The notes under the pieces: model-generated
What the model was told of the DNA's origin: nothing
The model's database searches: none
The model's input: the letters and a program-made list of their open reading frames with translations, nothing else
Part shown: in pieces, positions 1 through 8,344 of the stretch
How the letters are laid out: every line of letters begins with the position of its first letter
How positions within the stretch are numbered: position 1 is the first letter of the stretch
Assembly (NCBI GenBank): GCA_964550025.1
Contig: CAZJYI010000097.1
Coordinates: 1 to 43,377, forward strand
Source of the DNA: CAZJYI01 sp964550025
GTDB lineage: Bacteria > Verrucomicrobiota > Kiritimatiellia > UBA8416 > CAYOBW01
Direction: 5' to 3'
Length of the DNA: 43,377 nucleotides
Made by a program: the position numbers and the translations under genes

Positions 1-1
1 G

Positions 2-2329
2 TGGCGGGTGGCGAGTGGCAGGGGGCGAGGGGCTCGGTTGGTGAGGGGGGGGGCGTATGGGGGGGAGTTCAAATCTCAGATTTCAGATCTCAGAGGGGAT
101 CGCGGGACTCGGGGTTCGGATTCCAGCGCTGACCGCAAATCTCAGATCGCAGATCTCAGAGGGGATCGCGCAGAAAGGGATTTGGATCCCGAGGCGGATC
201 GCAGAGCAACTGATCCAGACTCTGAGACGGTCCGCAATCCGCAATCGAACTGGCCGACGTATCGTCATGACGCGATGCGGCACGGTTCCACGGGGAGCGA
301 GGTCCCTGCGAGAGTGGCCGTCAGATGGGATGTTGCCCTCGGAGGCAAGATAACGCCGCCGGTGGTCGCCGCCGGCAAGGTCTACGTGGCGGTGAAGGAC
401 CAGCACGCGGTTTGTGCGCTGGATGCCGCGACCGGCGAGGCCCTGTGGCGTTTTACGGCGGGTGCGCGGGTCGACTCGCCGCCCACGATCCACGCGGGGC
501 TGGCCCTCTTTGGCTGCACCGACGGCCACCTGTACTGCGTGACGGCCGACCAGGGAGAGCTGGTGTGGCGATTTCGCGCCGCGCCGGCCGAACGCATGAT
601 CATGATACGTGACCAACTCGAGAGCGCCTGGCCCGTGCACGGCAGCGTGCTGGTGGAAGACGGGGTCGTCTACTGCACGGCGGGCCGCTCTTCCATGCTC
701 GACGGCGGCATCTGGCTGTACGGCCTGGAACCGGCAACCGGAAAGGTGCTGTACGAGACCAACGTGGACACGCTCAAGAAGGTGCGCGAAGACATCGAGG
801 GGCAACCTTCGATTCCCTCGTACGTCATGGAGGGCACGCATGCCGATATTCTCGTGAGCGAGGGCGATCATATCTACATGGGGCCGATGACGTTCGACCG
901 CGAGCTGAAGCGCCGGGATTGGCGCTATGCCATGGACACGAACGGCACGACCGTCGCCATGGACATATCGAGAGCGCCCTACATCTCAATGAACTCCGAG
1001 CTTCAGAAGGAAGGATACGAGACCTTCAGGAGTTTTCATCGCTACCAGGAGAAGGCCTGGCCGCAGATGACCCGGGAATACAAGGCGAAGCACGGCGGGC
1101 TGAACCTGGGCGACCTCGAGACCGGGCTTCACATAGCGCCTACCGCGGGATTCCTGGACGACTCCTGGTTCAATCGCACCTATTGGATGTACTCGACGTG
1201 CTGGCCGGGATGGTACCACGCCCACCGCGCTGCCAAGACGGGACAGTTTCTCGTCGTAGGGAGGGAGCGTACCTATGCGCTTCAGGCCTATGCCGACAGG
1301 AACCGTCAAAGTCCCCTGTTCTTCCCCGCAACCAGAGGATACCTGCTCACGGCCGACGCCAACGACAACGAACCGGCCCTGGATTTCAAGACGCGCGGTG
1401 CGACCAAGGGACTTGGTTTCACTCGCGCGAAGCCGCCGGAGTGGTACGACTGGGTGCCCATCCGCATCCGCGCCATGGTGGAAGCGGGGGAGATCCTGTT
1501 CGTTGCGGGCGTGCCGGATGCCGTGCCGGCAGACGATCCCATGGCGGCCTTCGAGGGGCGGTGTGGCGCCATGCTGCAGGCCCTGTGGGCTCGCGACGGG
1601 AGGATCGTCTACCAAACGAATCTGCACGCGCCACCCGTATTTGACGGGCTCATCGCCGCGGCGGGTTGCCTCTTTCTATCCACCGAAAGCAACCGCATCG
1701 TCTGCCTCGCGGGGGCAACGGAGCAGTGGTCCAGCGAAGAGCGGAACGCGCTGACGCGTCTTCAGGTCGAGCAGCGAGCGCGCCGGAAGACGCACGAAGA
1801 GGAGGCGCGCAACCGCAAGTTCGGGCGAGGCGGCGCCCGTACCGGGGCGCCTGCGAAGGGGGGCGTGAAGCGGGGGGGGCGTCTGCCCGCGACCGGTGCG
1901 TTGCCGCGGGACGGTTGGCGCGTCGCGTACGCCTCAACCGTCGAACCCTCGCAGCCTGCATTCGCCCCGGGCAAGGTCCTGGACGGGAACCCCATGACCT
2001 CGTGGCACAGCAGGTGGTCCAAGGGGCGCGACCCGCACCCGCACGAGCTCGTTATCGATCTGGGCAAAGTACAGACCTGCCGCGCGATCCACTACCTGCC
2101 CCGGCAGGACCGCGCGCAGAACGGCCGCATCAAGCAGTACGCAGTCTACGTCGGCGCCGACGGCAAGACGTGGGGCGAGCCGGTTGCGAAGGGCGCGTGC
2201 GGCAACGCCGTGGACGAGCAGCGCATCCGGTTCGAACCGGTCGCGGCGCGCTATATCAGGCTTGTTGTTCAGTCCGGGTACGACGAGAATCTGACCGCGA
2301 TCGCGGAACTAAACGTGGTCGGACCGTAG
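2..2329 (+). CDS. PQQ-like beta-propeller protein with C-terminal discoidin domain, 5' end outside window
   Basis: The frame is open to the left edge of the window, so the true start is not visible. After a low-complexity stretch, a beta-propeller of the quinoprotein/PQQ-like type begins near base 240 with the NWPTYRHD sequence. It continues with typical blades (VYVAVKDQHAVCALDAATG, then LVWRFRAAP). A basic, charged linker around bases 1730-1890 leads to an F5/8 type C (discoidin) carbohydrate-binding domain over about the last 135 residues (ASTVEPSQPAFAPGKVLDGN, then ARYIRLVVQSGYDEN). Proteins of this kind are common in Planctomycetes, Verrucomicrobia and Kiritimatiellota and are thought to be exported, but substrate and reaction are unknown. 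The propeller part resembles the second half of longer homologues, so a first propeller probably lies upstream. No signal peptide is visible. The family call is firm; the function is not known. Confidence 0.8.
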   Translation, partial: WRVASGRGRGARLVRGGAYGGEFKSQISDLRGDRGTRGSDSSADRKSQIADLRGDRAERDLDPEADRRATDPDSETVRNPQSNWPTYRHDAMRHGSTGSEVPARVAVRWDVALGGKITPPVVAAGKVYVAVKDQHAVCALDAATGEALWRFTAGARVDSPPTIHAGLALFGCTDGHLYCVTADQGELVWRFRAAPAERMIMIRDQLESAWPVHGSVLVEDGVVYCTAGRSSMLDGGIWLYGLEPATGKVLYETNVDTLKKVREDIEGQPSIPSYVMEGTHADILVSEGDHIYMGPMTFDRELKRRDWRYAMDTNGTTVAMDISRAPYISMNSELQKEGYETFRSFHRYQEKAWPQMTREYKAKHGGLNLGDLETGLHIAPTAGFLDDSWFNRTYWMYSTCWPGWYHAHRAAKTGQFLVVGRERTYALQAYADRNRQSPLFFPATRGYLLTADANDNEPALDFKTRGATKGLGFTRAKPPEWYDWVPIRIRAMVEAGEILFVAGVPDAVPADDPMAAFEGRCGAMLQALWARDGRIVYQTNLHAPPVFDGLIAAAGCLFLSTESNRIVCLAGATEQWSSEERNALTRLQVEQRARRKTHEEEARNRKFGRGGARTGAPAKGGVKRGGRLPATGALPRDGWRVAYASTVEPSQPAFAPGKVLDGNPMTSWHSRWSKGRDPHPHELVIDLGKVQTCRAIHYLPRQDRAQNGRIKQYAVYVGADGKTWGEPVAKGACGNAVDEQRIRFEPVAARYIRLVVQSGYDENLTAIAELNVVGP
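71..202 (+). repeat. Two tandem 66-bp units inside the coding frame
   Basis: Two units (71-136 and 137-202) share 32 of their first 34 bases and then diverge. Each encodes 22 residues starting KSQI[S/A]DLRGDR and ending ADR, so the frame is kept. The core resembles intergenic repeat DNA (AAATCTCAGAT-type words) rather than propeller sequence. This suggests a repeat that became part of the linker ahead of the propeller, or that the true protein start lies downstream of it. Confidence 0.7.
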
Positions 2330-2345
2330 CAGCAACGATTCAACG

Positions 2346-2365
2346 GGAATGGCCACATAAGGCAC
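2346..2365 (-). repeat. 20-bp copy of the TGTGCCTTATGTGGCC repeat
   Basis: The minus strand here reads TGTGCCTTATGTGGCCATTC. It is identical over 20 bases to the plus strand at 33240-33259, which is 31 kb away between two sulfur-operon genes. A diverged relative lies at 2589-2606 (CTTCTGTGCATTATGTGAC). These are members of an interspersed intergenic repeat family; see also 34332-34470. Confidence 0.75.
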
Positions 2366-2399
2366 AACGCAGCATAGCCGCAACCAAACGGGAATATTG

Positions 2400-2461
2400 G
2401 ACAGGATCAACAGGATCTACAGGATAGCCCTTCCCATCCCGTCGATCCTGTAAATCGTGTC
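2400..2461. repeat. ACAGGAT-type imperfect inverted repeat
   Basis: The left arm carries three spaced copies of ACAGGAT (2401-2425). The right arm (2445-2461) reads ATCCTGTAAATCGTGTC, giving an imperfect hairpin around a 19-base centre. It lies in the 283-base gap between the propeller gene and the DUF763 gene. It has no T-tract, so a rho-independent terminator is not supported. The rest of that gap holds only the repeats listed here. Confidence 0.6.
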
Positions 2462-2612
2462 AAGAGAACAAGAGAATGGCGGGTTCTGGTACATAAGAGA
2501 GGGCACGCTCCAGCGTTGTCCCGTCTCGATGCGATTCAGCATGCGGTGAGGCATTTCGACGCTGGGAATACAGTCCATGCCTACCATTCTTCTGTGCATT
2601 ATGTGACTCTTG

Positions 2613-3830
2613 ATGAAACGCCGAGGACATGCCGATCTGCCTCTCCATCGCGGGCGCGTGCCGTCCTGGCTGGCGGAACGCATGGCCGCGCTCGGCCGCG
2701 GCATCACCGAGGCCATTGTCTGGCATTATGGTCGTGCCGAGTTCGTGCGTCGGATGAGTGACCCCTTCTGGTTCCAGGCCCTGGGCTGCGTGATGGGCAT
2801 GGATTGGCACTCCTCCGGCATCACGACCAGCGTCATGGGGGCGCTCAAACGGGCCGTCAACCCGTTGTCGAAGGAGCTCGGCATCCACATCTGCGGCGGA
2901 CGGGGGAAGCACTCGCGACGCACGCCCGACGAGCTCACTGCCGTGGCCGACCGGACGGGCCTGAACGGCGACGAGCTCGTCCGAAGCAGCAAGCTGGCGG
3001 CCAAGGTCGACAACACCGCCGTTCAGGACGGTTTCCAGCTCTATTTGCACAGCTTCATCCTGACGGAAGACGGCGAGTGGGCTGTTGTTCAGCAGGGGAT
3101 GAACACCGAATCCCGGATGGCGCGGCGCTACCACTGGCTGTCGCAGGGGTTGCGCTCTTTCGTCGATACGCCGCACACGGCCGTGATCGGGGAGAACCAG
3201 GGCCGGATACTGAACCTGACCGATCACGAGGCGGAAGCCACGCGCTGCAGCGTGGCCGCCTTTGCGACCGCCAAGCCTGCCGAGGTGGCTAGGGAAGCGC
3301 GTTCCATTCTCCTGCCGCGCCATCACGATGTGCGGCGCGCGGATGTCGATACGAAGCGCCTGGCCTCGGTGTTGGCCGTGGCGCATGACGGGGGCGTGAA
3401 GGATTTCGCCTCCCTGCTGTTGACGCCGGGCCTCGGACCGCGCACGCTACAATCGCTGACGCTGGTCAGCGAGGTGATCCACGGCACGCCGTCGCGCTTC
3501 AACGACCCCGCGCGTTTCTCGTTCGCGCACGGCGGCAAGGACGGCCACCCGTTCCCCGTTCCCACGCGCGTCTACGACGAGTCGATCGCTACGCTGAAGG
3601 ACGCCGTGCAGCACGCCAAACTCGGACGCACCGACAAGCTCAAGGCCATCCAGAGCCTCGACCGCTTCGTTCGACGCGCCGAGCGTGAGCTCGAAGCCAC
3701 CGTCGATTTCGACGGCCTGTTACAGCACGAACGCGACGAAAGCTGGCGTCACGGCGGACGGACGGTCTTTGGCCGCGCGAAACCGCCCGGCACCGTCGGC
3801 GGCGCGGAGCAACTCGAACTGCCGCTGTGA
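2613..3830 (+). CDS. DUF763 family protein
   Basis: The 405-residue product opens with MKRRGHADLPLHRGRVPSWL, the characteristic start of DUF763 proteins. It retains the conserved internal block around residues 100-180 (SSKLAAKVDNTAVQDGFQL, then WAVVQQGMN). I chose the ATG at 2613 over the TTG three bases earlier because it gives the family's usual N-terminus. No signal peptide or membrane segment is visible, so the protein is probably cytoplasmic. DUF763 occurs in archaea and scattered bacteria and has no established biochemical function that I can name. The next gene begins 94 bases later behind its own promoter-like sequence, so co-transcription is uncertain. A strong Shine-Dalgarno sequence is not obvious. 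The family assignment is confident; no function is claimed. Confidence 0.85.
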   Translation: MKRRGHADLPLHRGRVPSWLAERMAALGRGITEAIVWHYGRAEFVRRMSDPFWFQALGCVMGMDWHSSGITTSVMGALKRAVNPLSKELGIHICGGRGKHSRRTPDELTAVADRTGLNGDELVRSSKLAAKVDNTAVQDGFQLYLHSFILTEDGEWAVVQQGMNTESRMARRYHWLSQGLRSFVDTPHTAVIGENQGRILNLTDHEAEATRCSVAAFATAKPAEVAREARSILLPRHHDVRRADVDTKRLASVLAVAHDGGVKDFASLLLTPGLGPRTLQSLTLVSEVIHGTPSRFNDPARFSFAHGGKDGHPFPVPTRVYDESIATLKDAVQHAKLGRTDKLKAIQSLDRFVRRAERELEATVDFDGLLQHERDESWRHGGRTVFGRAKPPGTVGGAEQLELPL

Positions 3831-3835
3831 CGGCA

Positions 3836-3864
3836 TTGACATGGGCGAGGGCAGGCACCATGAT
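3836..3864 (+). promoter_or_regulatory. Sigma70-type promoter for the OYE-fusion/YcaO operon
   Basis: A perfect TTGACA (3836-3841) is followed after 17 bases by CATGAT (3859-3864), which matches 4 of 6 consensus bases. It sits just after the DUF763 stop codon and about 60 bases before the preferred start at 3925. A transcript from here would begin near 3871, which argues against the upstream ATG at 3841 as the start. This is prediction by eye only. Confidence 0.45.
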
Positions 3865-3924
3865 GTCGCTCCGTCTCCAGTTGTCGGTTGCAAGGCACGG
3901 AACACATACATTGCGGGATACCCA

Positions 3925-6465
3925 ATGGCAGTCAGCGTTGATGGAACATTTGACCTTTCGGGCGTCGCCCAACTGCGCGCCGAGGCGCAGCGCCTGGGAT
4001 TGCGGTTGCCGGTTGCCGACGATGTCGCGCCGCTGGCGGCGCCTCTGGCGGTTGGGGACAGGTCTCTCGCGAACCGTTTCTGCGTGCAGCCGATGGAAGG
4101 GGCGGATGCCATGCCCGACGGGGCGCCCGGCCCCCTCACGCGTCGGCGTTACGAGCGTTTTGTGCGCGGCGGGTTTTCCCTGATCTGGATTGAGGCAACG
4201 GCCGTTGTGGAGGGCGGGCGTTCCAGCCCGCGCCAGCTCTGGCTTCATGCGAGCAACATGGAACGCTTCGCCGAGTTCACGGCCGCTGTCCGCCAGGCCG
4301 CGGCGGATGCCTTCGGGCGGGACGTGATGCTTGTGCTGCAGCTGACGCACTCGGGGCGTCACAGTGCGCCCGATGGCGTGCCTTGCCCCGTCATTGCGCA
4401 CCACTGCCCCGCGCTGGATGCCGCCTATGACGTGCCCGCGGATCTTCCTCCCGTTTCGGACGACGATCTGGACCGCCTGAAGGGCGCCTACGCCGAAAGC
4501 GCGCGCCTGGCGGCCGAGGCCGGCTTTGATGCCGTGGACATCAAGTGCTGCCACGGCAACCTGCTGGCCGAGCTGCACGCGGCGCGCACGCGGCCCGGCC
4601 GGTACGGTGGATCTTTCGAGAACCGTACGCGCCTGTTGCTGGAGACCGTGGGAGAGATCGGGGATGCCGTCCCGGGCCTCCTGCTCGCGAGCCGCATGAG
4701 CGCATACGACGGTCTCGCGTATCCTTACGGCTTCGGAGTCTGCAAGGCGGGGAGGGTGTCGCCGGACCTCGAAGAGCCCGTCAGGCTGGCGACGCTTCTG
4801 CGGGCGGCGGGAGTTTCCATTCTGAACGTCTCGAGCGGGACACCCGGCGTCAATGCGCATGCCGACGAGCATCCGCTGGTTTCGCTGGACCGCAGTATTC
4901 GCCTGGCGGGCGCTATCCAGGAGGCCGTTCCCGACGTGCCCGTTGTCAGCGTCGGTTACAGCTGGCTCCGCCACCTTCTGCCGCATGTCGCGGCCGGCGT
5001 CGTGAGCAGCGGCCATTTGGCGATGGTCGGCGTGGGGCGTGGCGCACTTGCCTATCCGGACGCGGCCGTGGATGCACTGACGGCCGGCGGCATGGACGCC
5101 GAAAAGTGCTGCATCCTGTGCACGGCCTGCATCCAGTTGCTGCGAGATGGGGGAATGGCCGGATGCGTTGTCAGGGACGGTGCCGTCTATGGCCCCGAGT
5201 TCCGCAACCGGCGTCGCTTCGCGCAGGACCACTTGGAGGAAGAAGCGCGGCGCTGCCACGGCTGCGCGCCCGCCCCGTGCTCGGCCGCCTGCCCGACACA
5301 CACCGACGTGCCCGGCTTCATCAAGGCCTTTGCGCGAGGGGACGCGGATGGCGCCTACCGGATCATCCGCCGGTCCAACGCACTGCCGGAAATGTGCTCG
5401 CATCTGTGCCCGGTATGGATGCAGTGCGAGGGGGCTTGCGTGGCGGCGACTTTCGGCGGTAAGGCCATTCCCATCCAGGACATCCAGTACGCGGTCTGTT
5501 GGGCGGCGCGACAGCAGGGGGTGACCGCCCTTCGACTGCCGGCGGCGCGCACGGGGAGACGCGTTGCCGTTGTTGGCGGCGGGGTGGCCGGCGTCGCCGG
5601 CGCGACCGTGTTGCTCGAAGCGGGGCACGAGGTCGTGCTCTTCGAGCGCGACCGGGCTCTCGGGGGAACGCCCGCGACCGTGATTCGGTCGGCGCGGTTT
5701 CCTGCGGGGCATCCGGAGGTAGATACGATGCTGAAGCCCGCGATCGAGTCCGGTTCGCTCGAGGTGCGTTTCGGGCAGCGGCTCGGCGAGGACATCGTGC
5801 TCGACGAACTGCGGCGGGAGTATGATGTCGTGTTGCTGGCCGCCGGGCTCTGGGGAGAGCGCACGCTGGGCCGGGGGCAGGGCGTCTTCGACAGCCTGAC
5901 GTTTCTGCGTGATGCGAAGAGGGGCGTACTCGACTCCGTTCCGGCGCGTGTTGCCGTTCTCGGTGGCAGCGACTGCGCGATGGACGCGGCGTCCGTCGTG
6001 TGCGAGCTTGGGGCGGAGGATCTCTATATCGTATATTCCGGCTCTTTTGCGGACATGCACTGGCATATGCCGGAAGGCTGGTTCCGCGACAGCGGTGCGC
6101 ACGCGCTGATGATGACCGAGCCGTTGGGGTACGAACGAGACGCGTCGGGGACGCTGTCCGGCGTACGCGTACGCAGCGCGGCGTCGGGCGCCGCGGAGAG
6201 CGTGCTGCCGGTCGAGATGGTGATCGAGGCCATGGGGCTTGGGATTGACGATGGGCTGAGGAATGCGCTCGCCGGCATTGCTTTCACGGAGGATGGCTTC
6301 ATGCATACGGCGGGCCCGGAGACCTTCGAGACGGCCTTGGGCGGGGTCTTTGTCGCCGGCGGACTGATTAACGGCGGCGCGTCAGTCGCGCAATGTGTCG
6401 CCGAGGGAATGCGGGCGGCGGAAGAGATCGACACCTTTTTGAAATCACGTACGGTTGAGGACTGA
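3925..6465 (+). CDS. Old Yellow Enzyme fused to GltD/DPD-like Fe-S, FAD and NAD(P)H modules
   Basis: Predicted cytoplasmic flavoprotein of 846 residues. Residues about 40-390 are an Old Yellow Enzyme/2,4-dienoyl-CoA reductase-type TIM barrel: LANRFCVQPMEG, QLTHSGRH, and the RYGGSFENRTRLLLE signature. Cys396, 399, 402 and 414 fit the [4Fe-4S] site of FadH-like enzymes. Residues about 440-510 carry two more cysteine sets (444, 447, 452, 456 and 491, 495, 501, 505), as in the N-terminal domain of dihydropyrimidine dehydrogenase and glutamate synthase small subunit. A Rossmann FAD motif VVGGGVAG (550-556) and a second nucleotide site VLGGSDCAMD (from about 678) follow. The inferred electron path is NAD(P)H to FAD to Fe-S to FMN, acting on an unknown enoyl- or imine-like substrate. 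The order is the reverse of DPD, whose barrel is C-terminal. The YcaO gene starts 2 bases after the stop codon, so the two products probably work together. The start choice is moderately secure. Confidence 0.8.
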   Translation: MAVSVDGTFDLSGVAQLRAEAQRLGLRLPVADDVAPLAAPLAVGDRSLANRFCVQPMEGADAMPDGAPGPLTRRRYERFVRGGFSLIWIEATAVVEGGRSSPRQLWLHASNMERFAEFTAAVRQAAADAFGRDVMLVLQLTHSGRHSAPDGVPCPVIAHHCPALDAAYDVPADLPPVSDDDLDRLKGAYAESARLAAEAGFDAVDIKCCHGNLLAELHAARTRPGRYGGSFENRTRLLLETVGEIGDAVPGLLLASRMSAYDGLAYPYGFGVCKAGRVSPDLEEPVRLATLLRAAGVSILNVSSGTPGVNAHADEHPLVSLDRSIRLAGAIQEAVPDVPVVSVGYSWLRHLLPHVAAGVVSSGHLAMVGVGRGALAYPDAAVDALTAGGMDAEKCCILCTACIQLLRDGGMAGCVVRDGAVYGPEFRNRRRFAQDHLEEEARRCHGCAPAPCSAACPTHTDVPGFIKAFARGDADGAYRIIRRSNALPEMCSHLCPVWMQCEGACVAATFGGKAIPIQDIQYAVCWAARQQGVTALRLPAARTGRRVAVVGGGVAGVAGATVLLEAGHEVVLFERDRALGGTPATVIRSARFPAGHPEVDTMLKPAIESGSLEVRFGQRLGEDIVLDELRREYDVVLLAAGLWGERTLGRGQGVFDSLTFLRDAKRGVLDSVPARVAVLGGSDCAMDAASVVCELGAEDLYIVYSGSFADMHWHMPEGWFRDSGAHALMMTEPLGYERDASGTLSGVRVRSAASGAAESVLPVEMVIEAMGLGIDDGLRNALAGIAFTEDGFMHTAGPETFETALGGVFVAGGLINGGASVAQCVAEGMRAAEEIDTFLKSRTVED

Positions 6466-6467
6466 GA

Positions 6468-7727
6468 ATGGAATTGAAGAGCTGCAAGAAGATCGGGTAC
6501 GGAAAGTGCGAGACTCCGGAGAACACCGTCAAGAGACTGGAGTCCCTGTTGGGCGGCCGCTACGAGTACCGGATGCTGGAGGAGAAGGTCTCGGACAACC
6601 TCTACTGGGCTGCGATGTTCATTGACGGGTTGAACTTCCGGGCGATGGGCAAGGGGGTGTCCGCGATCTTAAGCAGAGCCGGTGCCCTTGCCGAGGGTGC
6701 GGAGTGGCTGACCGCGCGGGACATCGGGCAGCTCCCGGGATACGTGACCGGACACCAGGACGAGCTGGACAATGCGCTTCCGATCGAAGACCTGCTGTCT
6801 CACGTTTCCACGGTCACGCCGGCCATGTTGGCGCGCATCAAGGACCAGGATGCCGCCCGCTACTGGGTGGATGCCGAGTCGCTCCTGGACGGCCGCCGGT
6901 ACAAAGTGCCGGTCGAGTACATCCGCCGCATCGGCGGGCCGAACGGCCTTGCGGCGGGGAACCGCATAGAGGAAGCGCTGGTGCACGCGACAAACGAGAT
7001 TTTCGAGCGGCGCGCACACATCACCGTACTCAGGCAGCGCCTCGTCATGCCGACGATCGACATTGAGACCATCGAGCATCCCGTGCTTCGCTCCCAGATT
7101 GAATTCGTGCGGGAGAAGGGCATTGAGGTCTTCATCAAGGACCTTTCCTTCGGCGGCGTATTGCCGTGTGTCGGCACCTACTTCCTGGATCCCAACATTC
7201 CGGAATCGTACCAGTTCCACCATTTCTTCAAGGTTGGGGCCTCTTTCAACCGTGAGGACGCCCTGGTACGGACCTTCACCGAGTACGTACAGGGGCGGCG
7301 CCTGGATGAATTCATCCACGGGACGCTGGACGAACAGGAACGCGTGCTGAAGTATGATTTCAGGGCCCTGAAATGTATGCCGGATGACGACGACAACTTC
7401 CTGTCGGCCTTCATGTTCGGCTTTGTGCCCTACGTTCACGCCGACTTCCTGAAGGAGGGCGACCTGGTTCCGTTCGAGCGGGGCGAGTGTTTCGACGATT
7501 GTCTTGACGACATCGAGAAGGCCAAAGACATCTGCCGGCAGCTTGGAAAGGACTACCTGGTGATCGACTTCACCCACCCCGACATCGGTTTTCCCGTCGT
7601 GGAGGCCATTATCCCCGGCTACTCGGACATCCTGCCCTACCACCCTGCATCGAGTTCGGTGCTGTTCAAGCACTGGAGCAGAGAGGACGTGCTGGAGTCG
7701 TATGGGGGTGGGGGGGGAGTAGGGTGA
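6468..7727 (+). CDS. YcaO family ATP-dependent backbone-modifying protein
   Basis: The 419-residue product has the YcaO ATP-binding signatures. GKGVSAILSRAGALAEGAEW lies near residues 62-81, and GNRIEEALVHATNEIFER near 165-182, with the expected glutamates that coordinate Mg-ATP. Characterised YcaO proteins phosphorylate peptide amides, giving azolines, amidines or thioamides; E. coli YcaO affects RimO-dependent ribosomal S12 methylthiolation. No TfuA, E1-like or RRE partner protein is encoded next to it. The C-terminus ends in a glycine run, without the PxPxP tail of azoline-forming cyclodehydratases. The start at 6468 has TGAGG seven bases upstream and lies 2 bases after the previous stop codon, so the gene is coupled to the flavoprotein. 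That pairing suggests modification followed by, or dependent on, a redox step. The substrate is unknown; the small cysteine-tetrad peptide 260 bases downstream is a candidate only. Confidence 0.85.
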   Translation: MELKSCKKIGYGKCETPENTVKRLESLLGGRYEYRMLEEKVSDNLYWAAMFIDGLNFRAMGKGVSAILSRAGALAEGAEWLTARDIGQLPGYVTGHQDELDNALPIEDLLSHVSTVTPAMLARIKDQDAARYWVDAESLLDGRRYKVPVEYIRRIGGPNGLAAGNRIEEALVHATNEIFERRAHITVLRQRLVMPTIDIETIEHPVLRSQIEFVREKGIEVFIKDLSFGGVLPCVGTYFLDPNIPESYQFHHFFKVGASFNREDALVRTFTEYVQGRRLDEFIHGTLDEQERVLKYDFRALKCMPDDDDNFLSAFMFGFVPYVHADFLKEGDLVPFERGECFDDCLDDIEKAKDICRQLGKDYLVIDFTHPDIGFPVVEAIIPGYSDILPYHPASSSVLFKHWSREDVLESYGGGGGVG

Positions 7728-7847
7728 AATGACGAATAACGAACATTAAATGCTGAATCTCGAAGTGAGAGGAGAACGCGTGCTCCTGGTCTTCTCCCCT
7801 CCCTCCCACTTCATCATTCGTTATTCAGCGTTCATTATTCATCATTT
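7727..7847. repeat. Long imperfect inverted repeat after the YcaO stop codon
   Basis: Two arms of about 48 bases (7727-7775 and 7795-7847) are imperfect reverse complements made of words such as GAATAACGAACATT, TGCTGAATCTCGAAGTGA and CACTTCATCATTCGTTATTC. The left arm starts at the last base of the YcaO stop codon. The right arm ends in ATCATTTCC, like the element at 30309-30414. It would form a long hairpin in the transcript and may act as a 3'-end structure, but there is no clear T-tract. From here to 7989 I see no gene. Confidence 0.75.
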
Positions 7848-7989
7848 CCCTCTCTTCGAACGGCAGATAGGGCGTAACCTTCCGTGGGTTTCCGACATTA
7901 CATAGATGAAGGGCTCGTGTACGGGCCGGAAAAAACACGTGCATTTCACGAGGCTTTCTGCTATTCAGGTCGAATCGAAGGGGAGAACC

Positions 7990-8256
7990 ATGAAGAACTC
8001 ATCGAAAAAGTACATCTACCCGATGGTGGCTGCAACGCTGTGTGCCGGGACTACTCTTGCCGGGGATGGCACCGGCGAGCCGGGATTCGTGCCGCCTCCT
8101 CGCAAGAAGAAGCTGCCGCCCGCTCCGCCGCGGACCGTTTCGTCGGCCGAGACGTTCGAAGCGTGCTGCTGTTGCCCCATTACGCCGATGTCGAGGACGG
8201 AGGCCAAGAAGCCGCCCAGGCCGCCTGTTCTCGTGACCAAGCTGAAGGACAAATAG
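7990..8256 (+). CDS. Small exported peptide with a CCCC motif
   Basis: The 88-residue product starts at ATG 7990 with a good ribosome binding site (AAGGGGAG about 7 bases upstream). Residues 1-24 form a Sec signal peptide (lysines, then a hydrophobic stretch ending TTLA). The signal's cysteine does not fit a lipobox. The mature part is rich in proline, lysine and arginine, and carries four consecutive cysteines in EACCCCPITPM around residues 58-68, followed by another proline-rich tail. I do not recognise a family. Four adjacent cysteines in an exported peptide could bind metal, form disulfide links, or be a substrate for a YcaO enzyme. It lies between the YcaO gene and a secreted 798-residue protein 88 bases downstream. 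Its spacing to the latter suggests a shared transcript. The reading frame is convincing; the function is unknown. Confidence 0.6.
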   Translation: MKNSSKKYIYPMVAATLCAGTTLAGDGTGEPGFVPPPRKKKLPPAPPRTVSSAETFEACCCCPITPMSRTEAKKPPRPPVLVTKLKDK

Positions 8257-8279
8257 CACTTCAGCCCGCGCGCTTTGTC

Positions 8280-8323
8280 GATGGTCGTTTCTCGCCGCCG
8301 GCGGAAACGGCCATCGCCGTTTC
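8280..8323 (+). promoter_or_regulatory. Overlapping alternative stem-loops before the 798-aa gene
   Basis: GATGGTCGTTTC (8280-8291) pairs with GAAACGGCCATC (8304-8315) around a 12-base loop, with one G-T pair. The same GAAACGG (8304-8310) can pair instead with CCGTTTC (8317-8323). The two hairpins are mutually exclusive, a layout seen in attenuators. The element ends 21 bases before the next start codon. No T-tract follows. A control function is speculative. Confidence 0.35.
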
Positions 8324-8344
8324 TGACCGTCGGCGCAAAATGCG

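Noticed and set aside
3685..3924. Upstream extension of the OYE-fusion gene into DUF763
   Set aside because: The extra residues are serine-, alanine- and cysteine-rich noise, overlap a well-supported gene and precede a good promoter.
3640..6306. 888-codon open frame antisense to the OYE fusion
   Set aside because: Arginine- and histidine-rich composition with no family resemblance; an effect of third-position GC in the real gene.
7990..8061. Lipoprotein signal in the cysteine-tetrad peptide
   Set aside because: The cysteine in the signal region (ATLCAG) does not fit the lipobox; a normal signal peptidase site after TTLA is better.
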